Part shown: piece after piece, positions 17,754 to 26,372 of the stretch
Position numbering within the stretch: position 1 is the stretch's first letter
How the letters are laid out: every line of letters begins with the position of its first letter
Assembly: GCF_048060115.1 (NCBI RefSeq)
Contig: NZ_JBHMIM010000033.1
Span: forward strand, 13,032 to 77,031
Origin: Micromonospora_E sp048060115
Lineage (GTDB): Bacteria; Actinomycetota; Actinomycetes; Mycobacteriales; Micromonosporaceae
Length of the DNA stretch: 64,000 nt
Direction of reading: 5' to 3'
Notes under the pieces: model-generated
Seen by the model: the letters and a program-made list of their open reading frames with translations, nothing else
Databases searched by the model: none
Told to the model about the DNA's origin: nothing
Made by a program: the position numbers and the translations under genes

Positions 17754-18767
17754 ATGACCGCTGAGGTGTTCTACGACGACGATGCCGACCTGGGCCTCAT
17801 TCAGGGCAAGAAGGTCGCCGTGCTGGGGTACGGCAGCCAGGGCCACGCCCACGCGCTGTCGCTGCGCGACTCCGGTGTCGATGTCGTGATCGGCCTGCCG
17901 GAAGGCTCCAAGAGCCGGGCGAAGGCCGAGGAACAGGGGCTGCGGGTGCTGACCCCGGCCGAGGCGTCGGCCCACGCCGACGTGATCATGGTGCTGGCGC
18001 CGGACACCGCACAGCGCTCGCTCTACACCGAGGCGATCGCGCCCAACCTGACCGCGGGCAAGGCGCTGCTCTTCGGCCACGGCCTGAACATCCGGTACGG
18101 CTTCATCACGCCGCCGGCCGACGTGGATGTCGCGATGGTCGCCCCGAAGGGGCCCGGGCACCTGGTGCGCCGGCAGTACGTCGACGGCAAGGGCGTGCCG
18201 GCGCTGGTCGCGGTGGAGCAGGACGCCACCGGTGGCGCGTTCGGTCTCGCCCTGGCGTACGCAAAGGCGATCGGTGGCACCCGGGCCGGGGTGATCAAGA
18301 CGACCTTCAAGGAGGAGACCGAGACCGACCTGTTCGGCGAGCAGGCGGTGCTCTGCGGTGGCGCGGCGGCGCTGGTGCAGACCGGGTTCGAGGTACTCAC
18401 CGAGGCCGGCTACGCGCCGGAGATCGCCTACTTCGAGTGCCTGCACGAGCTGAAGCTGATCGTCGACCTGATGTACGAGGGTGGCGTCGCGCGGATGCGC
18501 TACAGCGTGTCGGACACCGCGGAGTACGGCGACTACTCCCGTGGGCCGCGGGTGGTCGACGCGCGGGTCAAGGAGGAGATGCGCAAGATCCTCGCCGAGG
18601 TGCAGTCCGGTGAGTTCGCCCGTGAGTGGATCGCCGAGGACGACGCCGGCCGGCCGAACTTCGCCAAGTGGCGGGCGGAGGGCGCGGCGCACCCGATCGA
18701 GGAGACCGGCCGCAAGCTGCGCGGCATGATGAGTTGGGTGGACCGGCCGATCACCGAGACGGCCTGA
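17754..18767 (+). CDS. ilvC: Ketol-acid reductoisomerase (class I)
   Basis: Catalyses the magnesium- and NADPH-dependent alkyl migration and reduction of acetolactate or acetohydroxybutyrate. The Rossmann motif VAVLGYGSQGHAHALSLRDSG and the sequence GPGHLVRRQY are present. The all-helical C-terminal domain has the metal-binding region FGEQAVLCGG and ECLHELKLIVDLMYEGG. The 337 residues fit the short class I type. ATG 17754 follows GAGAGGGA; an upstream in-frame ATG at 17682 has no homology behind it. Last gene of the ilvBNC operon; a weak hairpin follows. Confidence 0.97.
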   Translation: MTAEVFYDDDADLGLIQGKKVAVLGYGSQGHAHALSLRDSGVDVVIGLPEGSKSRAKAEEQGLRVLTPAEASAHADVIMVLAPDTAQRSLYTEAIAPNLTAGKALLFGHGLNIRYGFITPPADVDVAMVAPKGPGHLVRRQYVDGKGVPALVAVEQDATGGAFGLALAYAKAIGGTRAGVIKTTFKEETETDLFGEQAVLCGGAAALVQTGFEVLTEAGYAPEIAYFECLHELKLIVDLMYEGGVARMRYSVSDTAEYGDYSRGPRVVDARVKEEMRKILAEVQSGEFAREWIAEDDAGRPNFAKWRAEGAAHPIEETGRKLRGMMSWVDRPITETA

Positions 18768-18801
18768 GGTTCGGCGGCACCGCACCAGTGGATGTTCATC
18801 A

Positions 18802-18835
18802 GGGCCCGCTACTGAGAGTAATCATTAGCGGGCTC
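18802..18835 (+). terminator. Candidate terminator after ilvC
   Basis: GGGCCCGCTA (18802-18811) pairs with TAGCGGGCTC (18826-18835) around a 14-base loop, with one G-U pair. There is no U-run after it. Position 34 bases after the ilvC stop and before the mpgS promoter suggests a transcription end. Confidence 0.5.
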
Positions 18836-18918
18836 TGTGGCTATCTTGATTGGGGCCAGGTTACCGATAGATTGCGGGTTGGAGTCGGTTTCGGGTAGTT
18901 GATGGCTGATGCCGATTA

Positions 18919-18946
18919 TTGACCTACGGTTACAGCTAGTTAATAT
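18919..18946 (+). promoter_or_regulatory. mpgS: Candidate promoter of mpgS
   Basis: TTGACC (18919-18924) and TAATAT (18941-18946) are separated by 16 bases in a locally AT-rich patch, a close match to housekeeping sigma-factor promoters and unusual in this GC-rich sequence. Transcription would begin about 17-20 bases before the ATG at 18970. It implies that mpgS is expressed separately from ilvBNC. Confidence 0.6.
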
Positions 18947-18969
18947 GGTGCTCGGGTAAGGTGCCCCGC

Positions 18970-20196
18970 ATGCGTCTGGAGCAATCGCACCGTACTGAGC
19001 GCTTTGGTGCCGTTCGCATCCATGAGCTTCAGCGTGTCATCGAGCTGGACTCGGGGGATGTGACCGGGGACCGAGACCGTGGGCTTGCCTCGCAGCAGGA
19101 CATCAGGGCGATCGAGCGGAACATGGTCGTCGTCATTCCCTGCATGAACGAGACGCGCCGGGTGATCGAGGGCGTGCTGGCCGGCATACCGCACGACTGC
19201 CTGATCGTCCTGGTGTCGAACAGCGGGCGCCAGCCGGTCGACCGCTACGAGATCGAGGCGCACGCGGTCGAGCAGTTCTGCCGGTCCGCCGACCGCCCGG
19301 CTATCACGGTGCACCAGCGGGACCCGGGCCTCGCCGCGGCGATGAAGGCCGCCGGGATGCCGGAGCTGATCGACGAGAGCGGACTGGTCCGCGCCGGCAA
19401 GGGCGAGGCCATGCTGATCGGCATGGCGGTGGCCGCGTTGACCGGCCGCAAGTACGTCGGTTACGTCGACGCCGACAACTACGTCCCCGGCGCGGTGCAC
19501 GAATACTGCAAGGTGTACGCCGCCGGCCTGCACCTGGCGGACAGCCCGTACTCGATGGTGCGGATCTCCTGGCACTCCAAGCCCAAGCTGCGCGACGGCC
19601 GGCTCTTCTTCAGTCGCCGGGGACGCAGCTCTGAGATCACCAACAGCTTCCTCAATCGGTTGATCGCCGAATACTCCGGCTTCGGCACCGAGGTGATCGC
19701 CACCGGCAACGCCGGTGAACACGCGCTGAGCCTCGACCTCGGGCTGCGGCTGCGGCTGGCCGGCGGATTCGCCGTCGAGCCGTACGAGTACGTCGACCTG
19801 TTCGAACGCTTCGGTGGAATCCTGGACACCGACTGCCCCGAGGTGATGGCGAGTTCGGTGCCGGTGCTGCAGGTGGAGACCCGCAACCCGCACTTTCACG
19901 ACAACAAGGGCGAAGACCACGTCCAGGGCATGCGAATGCAGGCGCTCAACGTGCTGTACCACTCGCCGGTCTGCCTGCCGGCGGTCCGCAAGGAGATCCT
20001 CGAATTCATGGTGGACCAGGGTGCGTTGGCCCCCGGTGCCGAGCCGCCCCGGGAGCGGGTCTACCCACCGGTCGGCACACTCGCCTTCGACCTGCTCCAC
20101 GACGCTCTGATGGCGGAGGCCAGCACCCTGCGGCAGATCGGCGAGGGCGGCATCGTGCCCGGCGGGGCGGCACCGGGTGGGATCGCACCGAGCTGA
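18970..20196 (+). CDS. mpgS: Mannosyl-3-phosphoglycerate synthase (GT55 family)
   Basis: Transfers mannose from GDP-mannose to 3-phosphoglycerate, the first step to the compatible solute mannosylglycerate. Supporting motifs: VVVIPCMNETRRVIEGVL at the nucleotide-sugar end, KGEAMLIGMAVAALTGRKYVGYVDADNYVPGAVHEYCKVYAAG with the metal-binding acidic residues, and the conserved ETRNPHFHDNKGEDHVQGM. Length (~408) fits the family. The preferred start is ATG 18970, with AAGG at suitable distance; GTG 18961 is possible. The C-terminus ends in a short Gly/Pro-rich tail. The matching HAD-type phosphatase that completes the pathway is not in this window. Confidence 0.85.
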   Translation: MRLEQSHRTERFGAVRIHELQRVIELDSGDVTGDRDRGLASQQDIRAIERNMVVVIPCMNETRRVIEGVLAGIPHDCLIVLVSNSGRQPVDRYEIEAHAVEQFCRSADRPAITVHQRDPGLAAAMKAAGMPELIDESGLVRAGKGEAMLIGMAVAALTGRKYVGYVDADNYVPGAVHEYCKVYAAGLHLADSPYSMVRISWHSKPKLRDGRLFFSRRGRSSEITNSFLNRLIAEYSGFGTEVIATGNAGEHALSLDLGLRLRLAGGFAVEPYEYVDLFERFGGILDTDCPEVMASSVPVLQVETRNPHFHDNKGEDHVQGMRMQALNVLYHSPVCLPAVRKEILEFMVDQGALAPGAEPPRERVYPPVGTLAFDLLHDALMAEASTLRQIGEGGIVPGGAAPGGIAPS

Positions 20197-20405
20197 CACC
20201 GGCCGGGACGACCCCGGGCTGAACGGGTGTTAGGTCGGGTTTGTGAGGGCACTCACCCCCGGCCCTGAGCCCGGCCGTCCATTGGTGCGCCTACGATCGC
20301 GGGTAGGCCGCCTCCGTGCCGGCGCGACGCCCGGGCGGGGAAGCGTAGGGCGCAGAGCGGCGCCCCACCGCCGCAGATACCCGTCCCGGACGACTTTGAG
20401 GACCA

Positions 20406-22004
20406 ATGAATCCTGTCGTACTGATCGCTGAAGAGCTTGCGCCCGCCGCCATCGACGTGCTCGCCCACGACTTCGATGTGCGTCACGTCGACGGCACCGA
20501 CCGCGCGGCGCTGCTCGCCGCGCTCGCCGACGCCAACGCGGTGATCGTGCGCAGCGCCACCCAGATCGACGCCGAAGCGCTGGCTGCGGCCCCCCGACTC
20601 AAGGTGGTCGCCCGCGCCGGCATCGGCCTGGACAACGTCGAGGTACCGGCCGCCACCGCCCGAGGTGTGATGGTGGTCAACGCGCCGACCTCGAACATCG
20701 TCTCCGCTGCCGAGCAGGCGATCGCCCTGCTGCTCGCGGTCGCCCGTAACACCGCCAGCGCCAGCTCCGCGCTCAAGGCCGGCGAGTGGAAGCGTTCGAA
20801 GTACACCGGCGTCGAGATCCAGGGCAAGACCGTCGGCGTGGTCGGGCTCGGTCGGATCGGGGTGCTGTTCGCCCAGCGGATCGCCGCGTTCGGGACCCGG
20901 CTCATCGCCTACGACCCGTACATCCAGCCGGCCCGGGCCGCCCAGCTCGGGGTGCGGCTGGTCGGCCTGGAGGAGCTGCTGCGCGAGAGCGACTTCATCT
21001 CGATCCACCTGCCGAAGACGCCGGAGACGCTCGGCCTGATTGGCGAGAAGGAGCTGGCGATCGTCAAGCCCGGGGTGCGGATCGTCAACGCCGCCCGTGG
21101 TGGCCTGGTCGACGAGCAGGCCCTGGCCGACGCGCTCGCCGAGGGCCGGGTCGGCGGCGCCGGGGTGGACGTGTACGCCAAGGAGCCGTGCACCGCCTCG
21201 CCGCTGTTCGCCTTCGACAACGTGGTCGCCACCCCGCACCTGGGCGCGTCCACCGCCGAGGCGCAGGACAAGGCGGGGCTCGCGGTGGCGCGCAGCGTCA
21301 AGCTGGCCCTGCAGGGGGAGTTCGTGCCGGACGCGGTCAACGTCCAGGCCGGCGGGGTCGTCGCCGAGGACGTCCGTCCGCTGCTGCCGTTGGCGGAGAA
21401 GCTCGGCAAGGTCTTCACCGCGGTGGCCGGCGGCGTCGCGGCCAACGTCACCGTCGACGTACGCGGTGAGGTGGTCAGCAACGAGGTGTCGGTGCTGAAG
21501 CTGGCCGCCACCAAGGGCCTGTTCAGTTCGGTGGTGGAGGAGCAGGTCACGTACGTCAACGCGCCGCACCTGGCCGCCGACCGGGGCGTCGAGGTGGAGC
21601 TGGTAACCCAGCAGGACACCGCCGAGGCACCGAATCTGGTGACGGTGCGCGGGGTGCTGCCGGACGGCGGCACGGTCAGCGTCTCCGGAACGGTGGTGCA
21701 CACCGGCGGTCGTGACCTGGTCCGGTTGACCGAGGTCGACGGCTTCGACCTTGAACTGACCGCCGAGGGCATCCTGCTCTTCTTCCGCTACGTGGACCGG
21801 CCCGGCGTGGTCGGCACCATCGGGTCGACCCTCGGCGAGGCCGGGGTGAACATCGCGGCGATGCAGGTGGCCCGGCGCTCCGCCGGCGGTGAGGCGCTGA
21901 TGACCCTGACGGTGGACTCCGCGGTCGGCGCGGAGTCGCTGAGCTCGGCCGCGAGCTCGATCGGGGCCACTGCGGCCAGCGCGGTCGACCTGCGCGAGGA
22001 GTGA
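20406..22004 (+). CDS. serA: D-3-phosphoglycerate dehydrogenase
   Basis: First enzyme of phosphorylated serine synthesis: oxidises 3-phosphoglycerate to 3-phosphohydroxypyruvate with NAD. The substrate domain has VVARAGIGLDNVEVPAATARG. The Rossmann motif is VGVVGLGRIGVLFAQRI. The catalytic region is NAARGGLVDEQAL with a later HLGASTAEAQDKAG. An intervening (ASB) domain and a C-terminal ACT domain (FFRYVDRPGVVGTIGSTLGEAGVNIAAMQVAR) give the long 532-residue form typical of actinobacteria. ATG 20406 follows GAGGA. It stands alone with a strong terminator behind it. Confidence 0.97.
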   Translation: MNPVVLIAEELAPAAIDVLAHDFDVRHVDGTDRAALLAALADANAVIVRSATQIDAEALAAAPRLKVVARAGIGLDNVEVPAATARGVMVVNAPTSNIVSAAEQAIALLLAVARNTASASSALKAGEWKRSKYTGVEIQGKTVGVVGLGRIGVLFAQRIAAFGTRLIAYDPYIQPARAAQLGVRLVGLEELLRESDFISIHLPKTPETLGLIGEKELAIVKPGVRIVNAARGGLVDEQALADALAEGRVGGAGVDVYAKEPCTASPLFAFDNVVATPHLGASTAEAQDKAGLAVARSVKLALQGEFVPDAVNVQAGGVVAEDVRPLLPLAEKLGKVFTAVAGGVAANVTVDVRGEVVSNEVSVLKLAATKGLFSSVVEEQVTYVNAPHLAADRGVEVELVTQQDTAEAPNLVTVRGVLPDGGTVSVSGTVVHTGGRDLVRLTEVDGFDLELTAEGILLFFRYVDRPGVVGTIGSTLGEAGVNIAAMQVARRSAGGEALMTLTVDSAVGAESLSSAASSIGATAASAVDLREE

Positions 22005-22024
22005 CGGTACGGAACATTTGGCGC

Positions 22025-22053
22025 GGCGGTTCGGGCGTTCTGCCCGAACCGCC
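22025..22053. terminator. Bidirectional terminator between serA and the following minus-strand gene
   Basis: A perfect 12-bp stem, GGCGGTTCGGGC (22025-22036) with GCCCGAACCGCC (22042-22053), and a 5-base loop. It lies between convergent genes (serA stop 22004, next stop 22060), so it can end transcripts from both sides. Confidence 0.8.
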
Positions 22054-22059
22054 GTCCGC

Positions 22060-22428
22060 TCAGCGGGCCGTCGCGCTGGCCGACGACGGGTATACCGAGC
22101 CGTCCTGCGGATCGAGCAGGAGCAGGCCGTGTTCCTGAGCCAGCCCTTCGATGGTCAGCAGCACCTCATCGGCGCAGGTGAGCTGCAGATTCATCTCGAC
22201 GTGGTCGATGGCGACATGTAGTGGAACCTTCGCCCAGGGGGAACCAGCACCGGTCGCGGCGGGGCCCTGGTCCGGATAGTCAGCGGTCAGCGTGGCGTAG
22301 AACGACGTTATCCGGCGGTCGGTGTCGCCGTCGACGTGCTGGCCCTGCCGGCACAGTTCATGTGCGGCGTGCACGTCCGCCGGAGTGGACTGATCGTCCA
22401 ACGCCCATACGACTAGATCAAATGTCAC
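22060..22428 (-). CDS. Small conserved hypothetical protein
   Basis: About 122 residues. The pattern TFDLVVWALDDQ at the start, then ITSFYATLTADYPD, SPWAKVPLHVAIDHVEMNLQL and LAQEHGLLLLDPQDGSVYPS resembles small actinobacterial proteins of unknown function, some in immunity-protein-like families. No membrane segment. The start is uncertain: GTG 22428 is chosen because the family-like sequence begins there, but no good ribosome-binding site is seen and the frame is open far upstream. It follows the apbE gene on the same strand after a 368-base gap. Confidence 0.55.
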   Translation of the reverse strand: MTFDLVVWALDDQSTPADVHAAHELCRQGQHVDGDTDRRITSFYATLTADYPDQGPAATGAGSPWAKVPLHVAIDHVEMNLQLTCADEVLLTIEGLAQEHGLLLLDPQDGSVYPSSASATAR

Positions 22429-22796
22429 GCCGGACAGCGTGCCATCTACCCGGTCGATCGTTCCAGCCAGTGGGGCGGTCGACAAGCGTAGATACAGAAT
22501 TTTGAGCCTTGCGTACCGTTGTAGGGAATCGATAGCGTGTGGTGGCGGTCGCTCAGGAGTTGTTGCGGTACGGTCCCGTCTTCGGGTGACGTCCGACCGC
22601 TCCGCGCGTGCTCCGTGAGCGGCAGCACCCCCGGTGCGCGAGCCAGGCGCACGTGTCGCCGGTCGGCTCCCGTGGTCACTTGCCGAGATCACGGGAGCCG
22701 ACCGCGTCGGCCACCGCTCGTTCCCGGGTCGCCAGTTGTCCGGCGGCCACCCACTGGCTATGGCCGCTGACTGATCACCAGGTCCGGCGCGGCCGG
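22429..22796. other. Intergenic stretch with a hairpin
   Basis: No gene is supported. The stretch holds a 14-bp perfect inverted repeat (22661-22674 and 22690-22703, arm GGTCGGCTCCCGTG) with a 15-base spacer. It could be a terminator for apbE, which ends 94 bases away on the minus strand, or a dispersed palindrome. The rest shows no recognisable signal. Confidence 0.5.
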
Positions 22797-23660
22797 TCAG
22801 TCGCCGATCAGGTCGAGGACCTGGTATCCGTCCGCTGTGGGGAACCAGTCCCGGCCAGCCGCGCCGGCGGCGTACAACGCGGTGGCGTAGCCGTCGGCCA
22901 CGGCGAGGTCGGCGCCGAGCACCATTGCGGCACCGGCGCGGCGCACCGTGGATCCGGTGTGCGGATCGATCACCAGCCGCTGGCGGGTGGTCAGCCCGCT
23001 GGTCCCGATCGCGCCGTCCACCATGGTCACCACGGTCGGCGCGGCGTCGACGCCGTCGGAGCCGGGTGGTTGCTGCAGGGCCACCCGCCACGGTCCGCCG
23101 TGTGGGGCGTGTCCCCGTACCGTCAGATCGCCGCCGCTGATCACGGCGTAGTCGCTGACGCCGGCCGCGCGTAGTCGGCTGGCGGCGCGCTCTATCGCCC
23201 AGCCCTTGATCATGCCGGCGGGGTCGAACCCGCCGGGGACGGCCCACGGGTCGAACCAGCCACCGGTGGCTGCCCGCATCGTGAGGCAGCGGTCCACGAT
23301 GTCGGCGAGCGGCGGATACACCTGCGGCGCGACCTCGCCCCGACGCAGCAACGACACCAGGCTGTTGGGTCGCAACGGGCTGTAGGTCACGTCGATGGCC
23401 CGCAACTCGGCCACCGCGTCGCTGATCGCCTCGCTCAGTTGGCGACGGCCGATGCGGTCGCCGCCGACCAGGACCAGCCGGTACCGTGCGGTCGAGGTGC
23501 TGACGGTGTGCCGGGCCGCGATCGTGCCGGCCGCGCGGGGGTCGGCCGCCGACGGCGGTAGGTCGGTGGTGCGACCCGTCGCTCTGCTGGGGGTCACCGC
23601 GGGTACGGCCCCGACCAGCAGATCGGGTGGCTCCAGCTGGGCAGCGCGGTGTGCCAGCAT
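22797..23660 (-). CDS. apbE: FAD:protein FMN transferase (ApbE family)
   Basis: Transfers FMN from FAD to a threonine of target flavoproteins, with magnesium. Motifs: IDVTYSPLRPNSLVSLLRRGE in the N-terminal half, GGFDPAGMIKGWAIERAASRLRAAGVSDYAVISGGD, and a TSGL motif followed by DPHTG near the C-terminus. The 287-residue product starts at ATG 23660, preceded by an excellent AAGGAGG. No lipoprotein signal is seen, so it is likely cytoplasmic. No obvious FMN-acceptor protein (NqrC/RnfG-like or FMN-binding domain) lies next to it, so its target is elsewhere. It is divergent from leuB. Confidence 0.85.
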   Translation of the reverse strand: MLAHRAAQLEPPDLLVGAVPAVTPSRATGRTTDLPPSAADPRAAGTIAARHTVSTSTARYRLVLVGGDRIGRRQLSEAISDAVAELRAIDVTYSPLRPNSLVSLLRRGEVAPQVYPPLADIVDRCLTMRAATGGWFDPWAVPGGFDPAGMIKGWAIERAASRLRAAGVSDYAVISGGDLTVRGHAPHGGPWRVALQQPPGSDGVDAAPTVVTMVDGAIGTSGLTTRQRLVIDPHTGSTVRRAGAAMVLGADLAVADGYATALYAAGAAGRDWFPTADGYQVLDLIGD

Positions 23661-23887
23661 CGTGATGCCTCCTTCGACCGGCGCCCGAATGCGGCCTTCA
23701 CCTACAGTAGCCGTCGGGTATGAGAAGGGTACTAAGCCGGACTGTGTACTTGCTGTGCGCCCGGCGGTGTCAGGCACAAGACGGGAATTGGCGGCGTACC
23801 GTCCGAATCATGGGACTGGCGTACCGTTGAACGAGACGATCGCTTAACGTTCGCTAGGCGGTCGATCGATCTGACTTAGGAGTGGAC

Positions 23888-24925
23888 GTGGCGATGGCGC
23901 GGATCGCGGTCGTGGCCGGCGACGGCATCGGGTCCGAGGTGACCGCGCAGGCCCGCAAGGTCATCGACGCGGTGCTGCCCGGAGTCGAGGCCACCGAGTA
24001 CGACCTGGGCGCGGCCCGCTACCACCGCACCGGCGAGGTGCTGCCCGACTCGGTGCTGACCGAGCTCGCCGAGCACGACGCCATCCTGCTCGGTGCCGTG
24101 GGTGACCCCACCGTCCCGCCGGGGGTGCTGGAACGCGGCCTGCTGCTCAAGCTGCGCTTCGCCTTCGACCAGTACGTCAACCTGCGGCCATCCCGGTTGT
24201 GGCCCGGCACCGCCAGTCCGCTCGGCGGGGTCAAGCCCGGCGAGATCGACTTCGTGGTGGTCCGCGAGGGCACCGAGGGTCTCTACACCGGTGCTGGCGG
24301 GACGATGCACCAGGGCACTCCCGCCGAGGTCGCCACCGAGGAGAGCCTGAACACCCGGTACGGCGTCGAGCGGGTGATCCGCGACTCCTTCGCCCGAGCC
24401 GCCCGCCGGGAGCGGCGCAAGGTCACCCTGGTGCACAAGACGAACGTGCTGACCCACGCCGGTTCGCTGTGGGCGCGGACCTTCGCCGAGGTCAAGGCCG
24501 ACTTCCCGGAGATCGAGACTGAATATCAGCACGTCGACGCGGCGGCCATGTTCATGGTCACCCACCCGCAGCGCTACGACGTGGTGGTCACCGACAACCT
24601 GTTCGGCGACATCCTCACCGACATCGCCGCGGCGGTGACCGGGGGCATCGGTCTGGCCGCCAGTGGCTGCATCAACCCGGAGCGCCGCTTCCCGTCGATG
24701 TTCGAGCCGGTGCACGGCTCCGCGCCCGACATCGCCGGCAAGGGGGTCGCCGACCCGGTGGCCGCCGTGCTCTCCGCCTCCCTGCTGCTCGACCACCTCG
24801 GTCACCCCGAGCAGGCCGAGCGAGTATCCAGGGCGGTCGCGGCCGAGCTGGCCTCCCGTACGCCGGGAGCCGCGCTGCGTACCGCCGAGATCGGCGACCG
24901 GCTCGCCGCCCACGCGGCGGGCTGA
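23888..24925 (+). CDS. leuB: 3-isopropylmalate dehydrogenase
   Basis: Oxidises and decarboxylates 3-isopropylmalate with NAD in leucine synthesis; the same enzyme can serve the citramalate route to isoleucine. Motifs: IAVVAGDGIGSEVTAQA at the N-terminus, LRFAFDQYVNLRPSRLWPG, EGTEGLYTGAGG, the metal-binding VVTDNLFGDILTDIAAAVTGGIGLAASGCINP, and EPVHGSAPDIAGKG. Length (~345) is normal. AGGAG (23879-23883) best fits GTG 23888; GTG 23882 and ATG 23894 are alternatives. Order leuB-ilvE-cimA is typical of actinobacteria. Confidence 0.96.
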   Translation: MAMARIAVVAGDGIGSEVTAQARKVIDAVLPGVEATEYDLGAARYHRTGEVLPDSVLTELAEHDAILLGAVGDPTVPPGVLERGLLLKLRFAFDQYVNLRPSRLWPGTASPLGGVKPGEIDFVVVREGTEGLYTGAGGTMHQGTPAEVATEESLNTRYGVERVIRDSFARAARRERRKVTLVHKTNVLTHAGSLWARTFAEVKADFPEIETEYQHVDAAAMFMVTHPQRYDVVVTDNLFGDILTDIAAAVTGGIGLAASGCINPERRFPSMFEPVHGSAPDIAGKGVADPVAAVLSASLLLDHLGHPEQAERVSRAVAAELASRTPGAALRTAEIGDRLAAHAAG

Positions 24926-25208
24926 GGCCGCACCGCACCGCACCGACCGCGGACCGCAGGTCGGAATCTCGTCACCTTCCACAGCCCACCCGGCACTGGC
25001 CCACCCGGCCGCCCACCCACGGCGCGGTCGGGCGTGCCCGTGTCGCCGGTCGGGCGACCGCGCGTGTCCGACCGCCGATGACCACTGGCTCACCAGCGAG
25101 ACGTGGTCCATCGGCGTGGCCGACTGCGCCGGTTCCCGCTGAACGAACGTTCGGGGTAAGTTGCATGACACACAACTTCGTCACTTTCTCGCCATGGAGG
25201 TCAGCCCA

Positions 25209-26306
25209 ATGATCGGCGGTGACAAACTCGATTTCGAGATCCGTCCGAATCCGCACCCGGTAGCGGCCGCGGAACGCAGCGCGCTGCTGGCCAATCCCGG
25301 ATTCGGCCAGATCTTCACCGACCACATGGTCACCGTCCGGTACGCCGAGGGCAAGGGCTGGTACGACGCCCGGGTCGAGCCGCGGGCACCGATCCCGATG
25401 GACCCGGCCACGGCGGCGCTGCACTACGCCCAGGAGATCTTCGAAGGGCTCAAGGCCTACCACGCGGCCGGCGGCGGCGTGACGTTGTTCCGGCCGCAGG
25501 CCAACGCGGCGCGGTTCGTCGCCTCCGGCGCGCGGATGGCCATGCCCGCACTGCCGGAGCAGGTCTTCCTCGATTCACTACAACATCTGATCACCATCGA
25601 CCGGGAGTGGATTCCCGCCGGTGACGACGGCAGCCTCTACCTGCGTCCGTTCATGTTCGCCAGCGAGGTCTTCCTCGGGGTGCGGCCGGCCCGCGAATAT
25701 CTCTACGTGGTGATCGCCTCACCGGTCGGCTCCTACTTCTCCGGAGGCGTGAAGCCGGTGACGGTCTGGGCCTCGCCGCTCTACACCCGGGCCGCGCCGG
25801 GCGGCACCGGAGCCGCCAAGTGTGGTGGCAACTACGCCGCCTCCCTGGTGGCGCAGGCCGAGGCGATCGAACACGGCTGCGACCAGGTGGTCTTCCTGGA
25901 CGCGGTCGAGCGGCGCTACGTCGACGAGCTCGGCGGCATGAATGTCTTCTTCGTCTACGACGACGGTTCGTTGGTGACCCCGCCGCTGACCGGGGCCATC
26001 CTGCCGGGGATCACCCGGGAGTCGGTGATCACGTTGGCCCGCCGGGCCGGTCACCAGGTCATCGAGCGGCCGGTCAGCCTGGAGCAGTGGCGGGCCGACG
26101 CGGCCAGCGGCAAACTGCGGGAGGCGTTCGCCTGCGGCACCGCGGCGGTGATCACCCCGATCGGCCGGGTCCGGTCGACCGACGGCGAGTTCACTGTCGC
26201 CGACGGCGGGTCGGGCGAGGTGACGATGGCGCTGCGGCAGACCCTGGTGGACATCCAGCGGGGCCGGGGCACCGACCCGGACAACTGGGTGCACCGGGTG
26301 CTCTGA
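25209..26306 (+). CDS. ilvE: Branched-chain amino acid aminotransferase
   Basis: PLP enzyme for the last step of valine, leucine and isoleucine synthesis (reversible transfer from glutamate). Fold-type IV signatures: HYAQEIFEGLKAYH, LRPFMFASEVFLGVRPA, the catalytic Lys in GTGAAKCGGNYAASLVAQAEA, ERRYVDELGGMNVFFV and FACGTAAVITPIGRV. The 365 residues match the family. ATG 25209 has GGAGG upstream; an in-frame ATG at 25194 is less well placed. The 283 bases between leuB and ilvE show no clear gene. A strong hairpin terminator follows. Confidence 0.96.
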   Translation: MIGGDKLDFEIRPNPHPVAAAERSALLANPGFGQIFTDHMVTVRYAEGKGWYDARVEPRAPIPMDPATAALHYAQEIFEGLKAYHAAGGGVTLFRPQANAARFVASGARMAMPALPEQVFLDSLQHLITIDREWIPAGDDGSLYLRPFMFASEVFLGVRPAREYLYVVIASPVGSYFSGGVKPVTVWASPLYTRAAPGGTGAAKCGGNYAASLVAQAEAIEHGCDQVVFLDAVERRYVDELGGMNVFFVYDDGSLVTPPLTGAILPGITRESVITLARRAGHQVIERPVSLEQWRADAASGKLREAFACGTAAVITPIGRVRSTDGEFTVADGGSGEVTMALRQTLVDIQRGRGTDPDNWVHRVL

Positions 26307-26313
26307 CCAGAGT

Positions 26314-26355
26314 GCGTTTCGGGTGGTGCGGTGTCCACCGCACCACCCGAAACGC
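26314..26355. terminator. Bidirectional terminator after ilvE
   Basis: A 19-20 bp perfect stem beginning GCGTTTCGGGTGG (from 26314) and ending CCACCCGAAACGC (26355), with a 3-base loop, between convergent genes (ilvE stop 26306; phosphatase stop 26373). Confidence 0.85.
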
Positions 26356-26372
26356 GAGGCCGGGCGGCGCTG

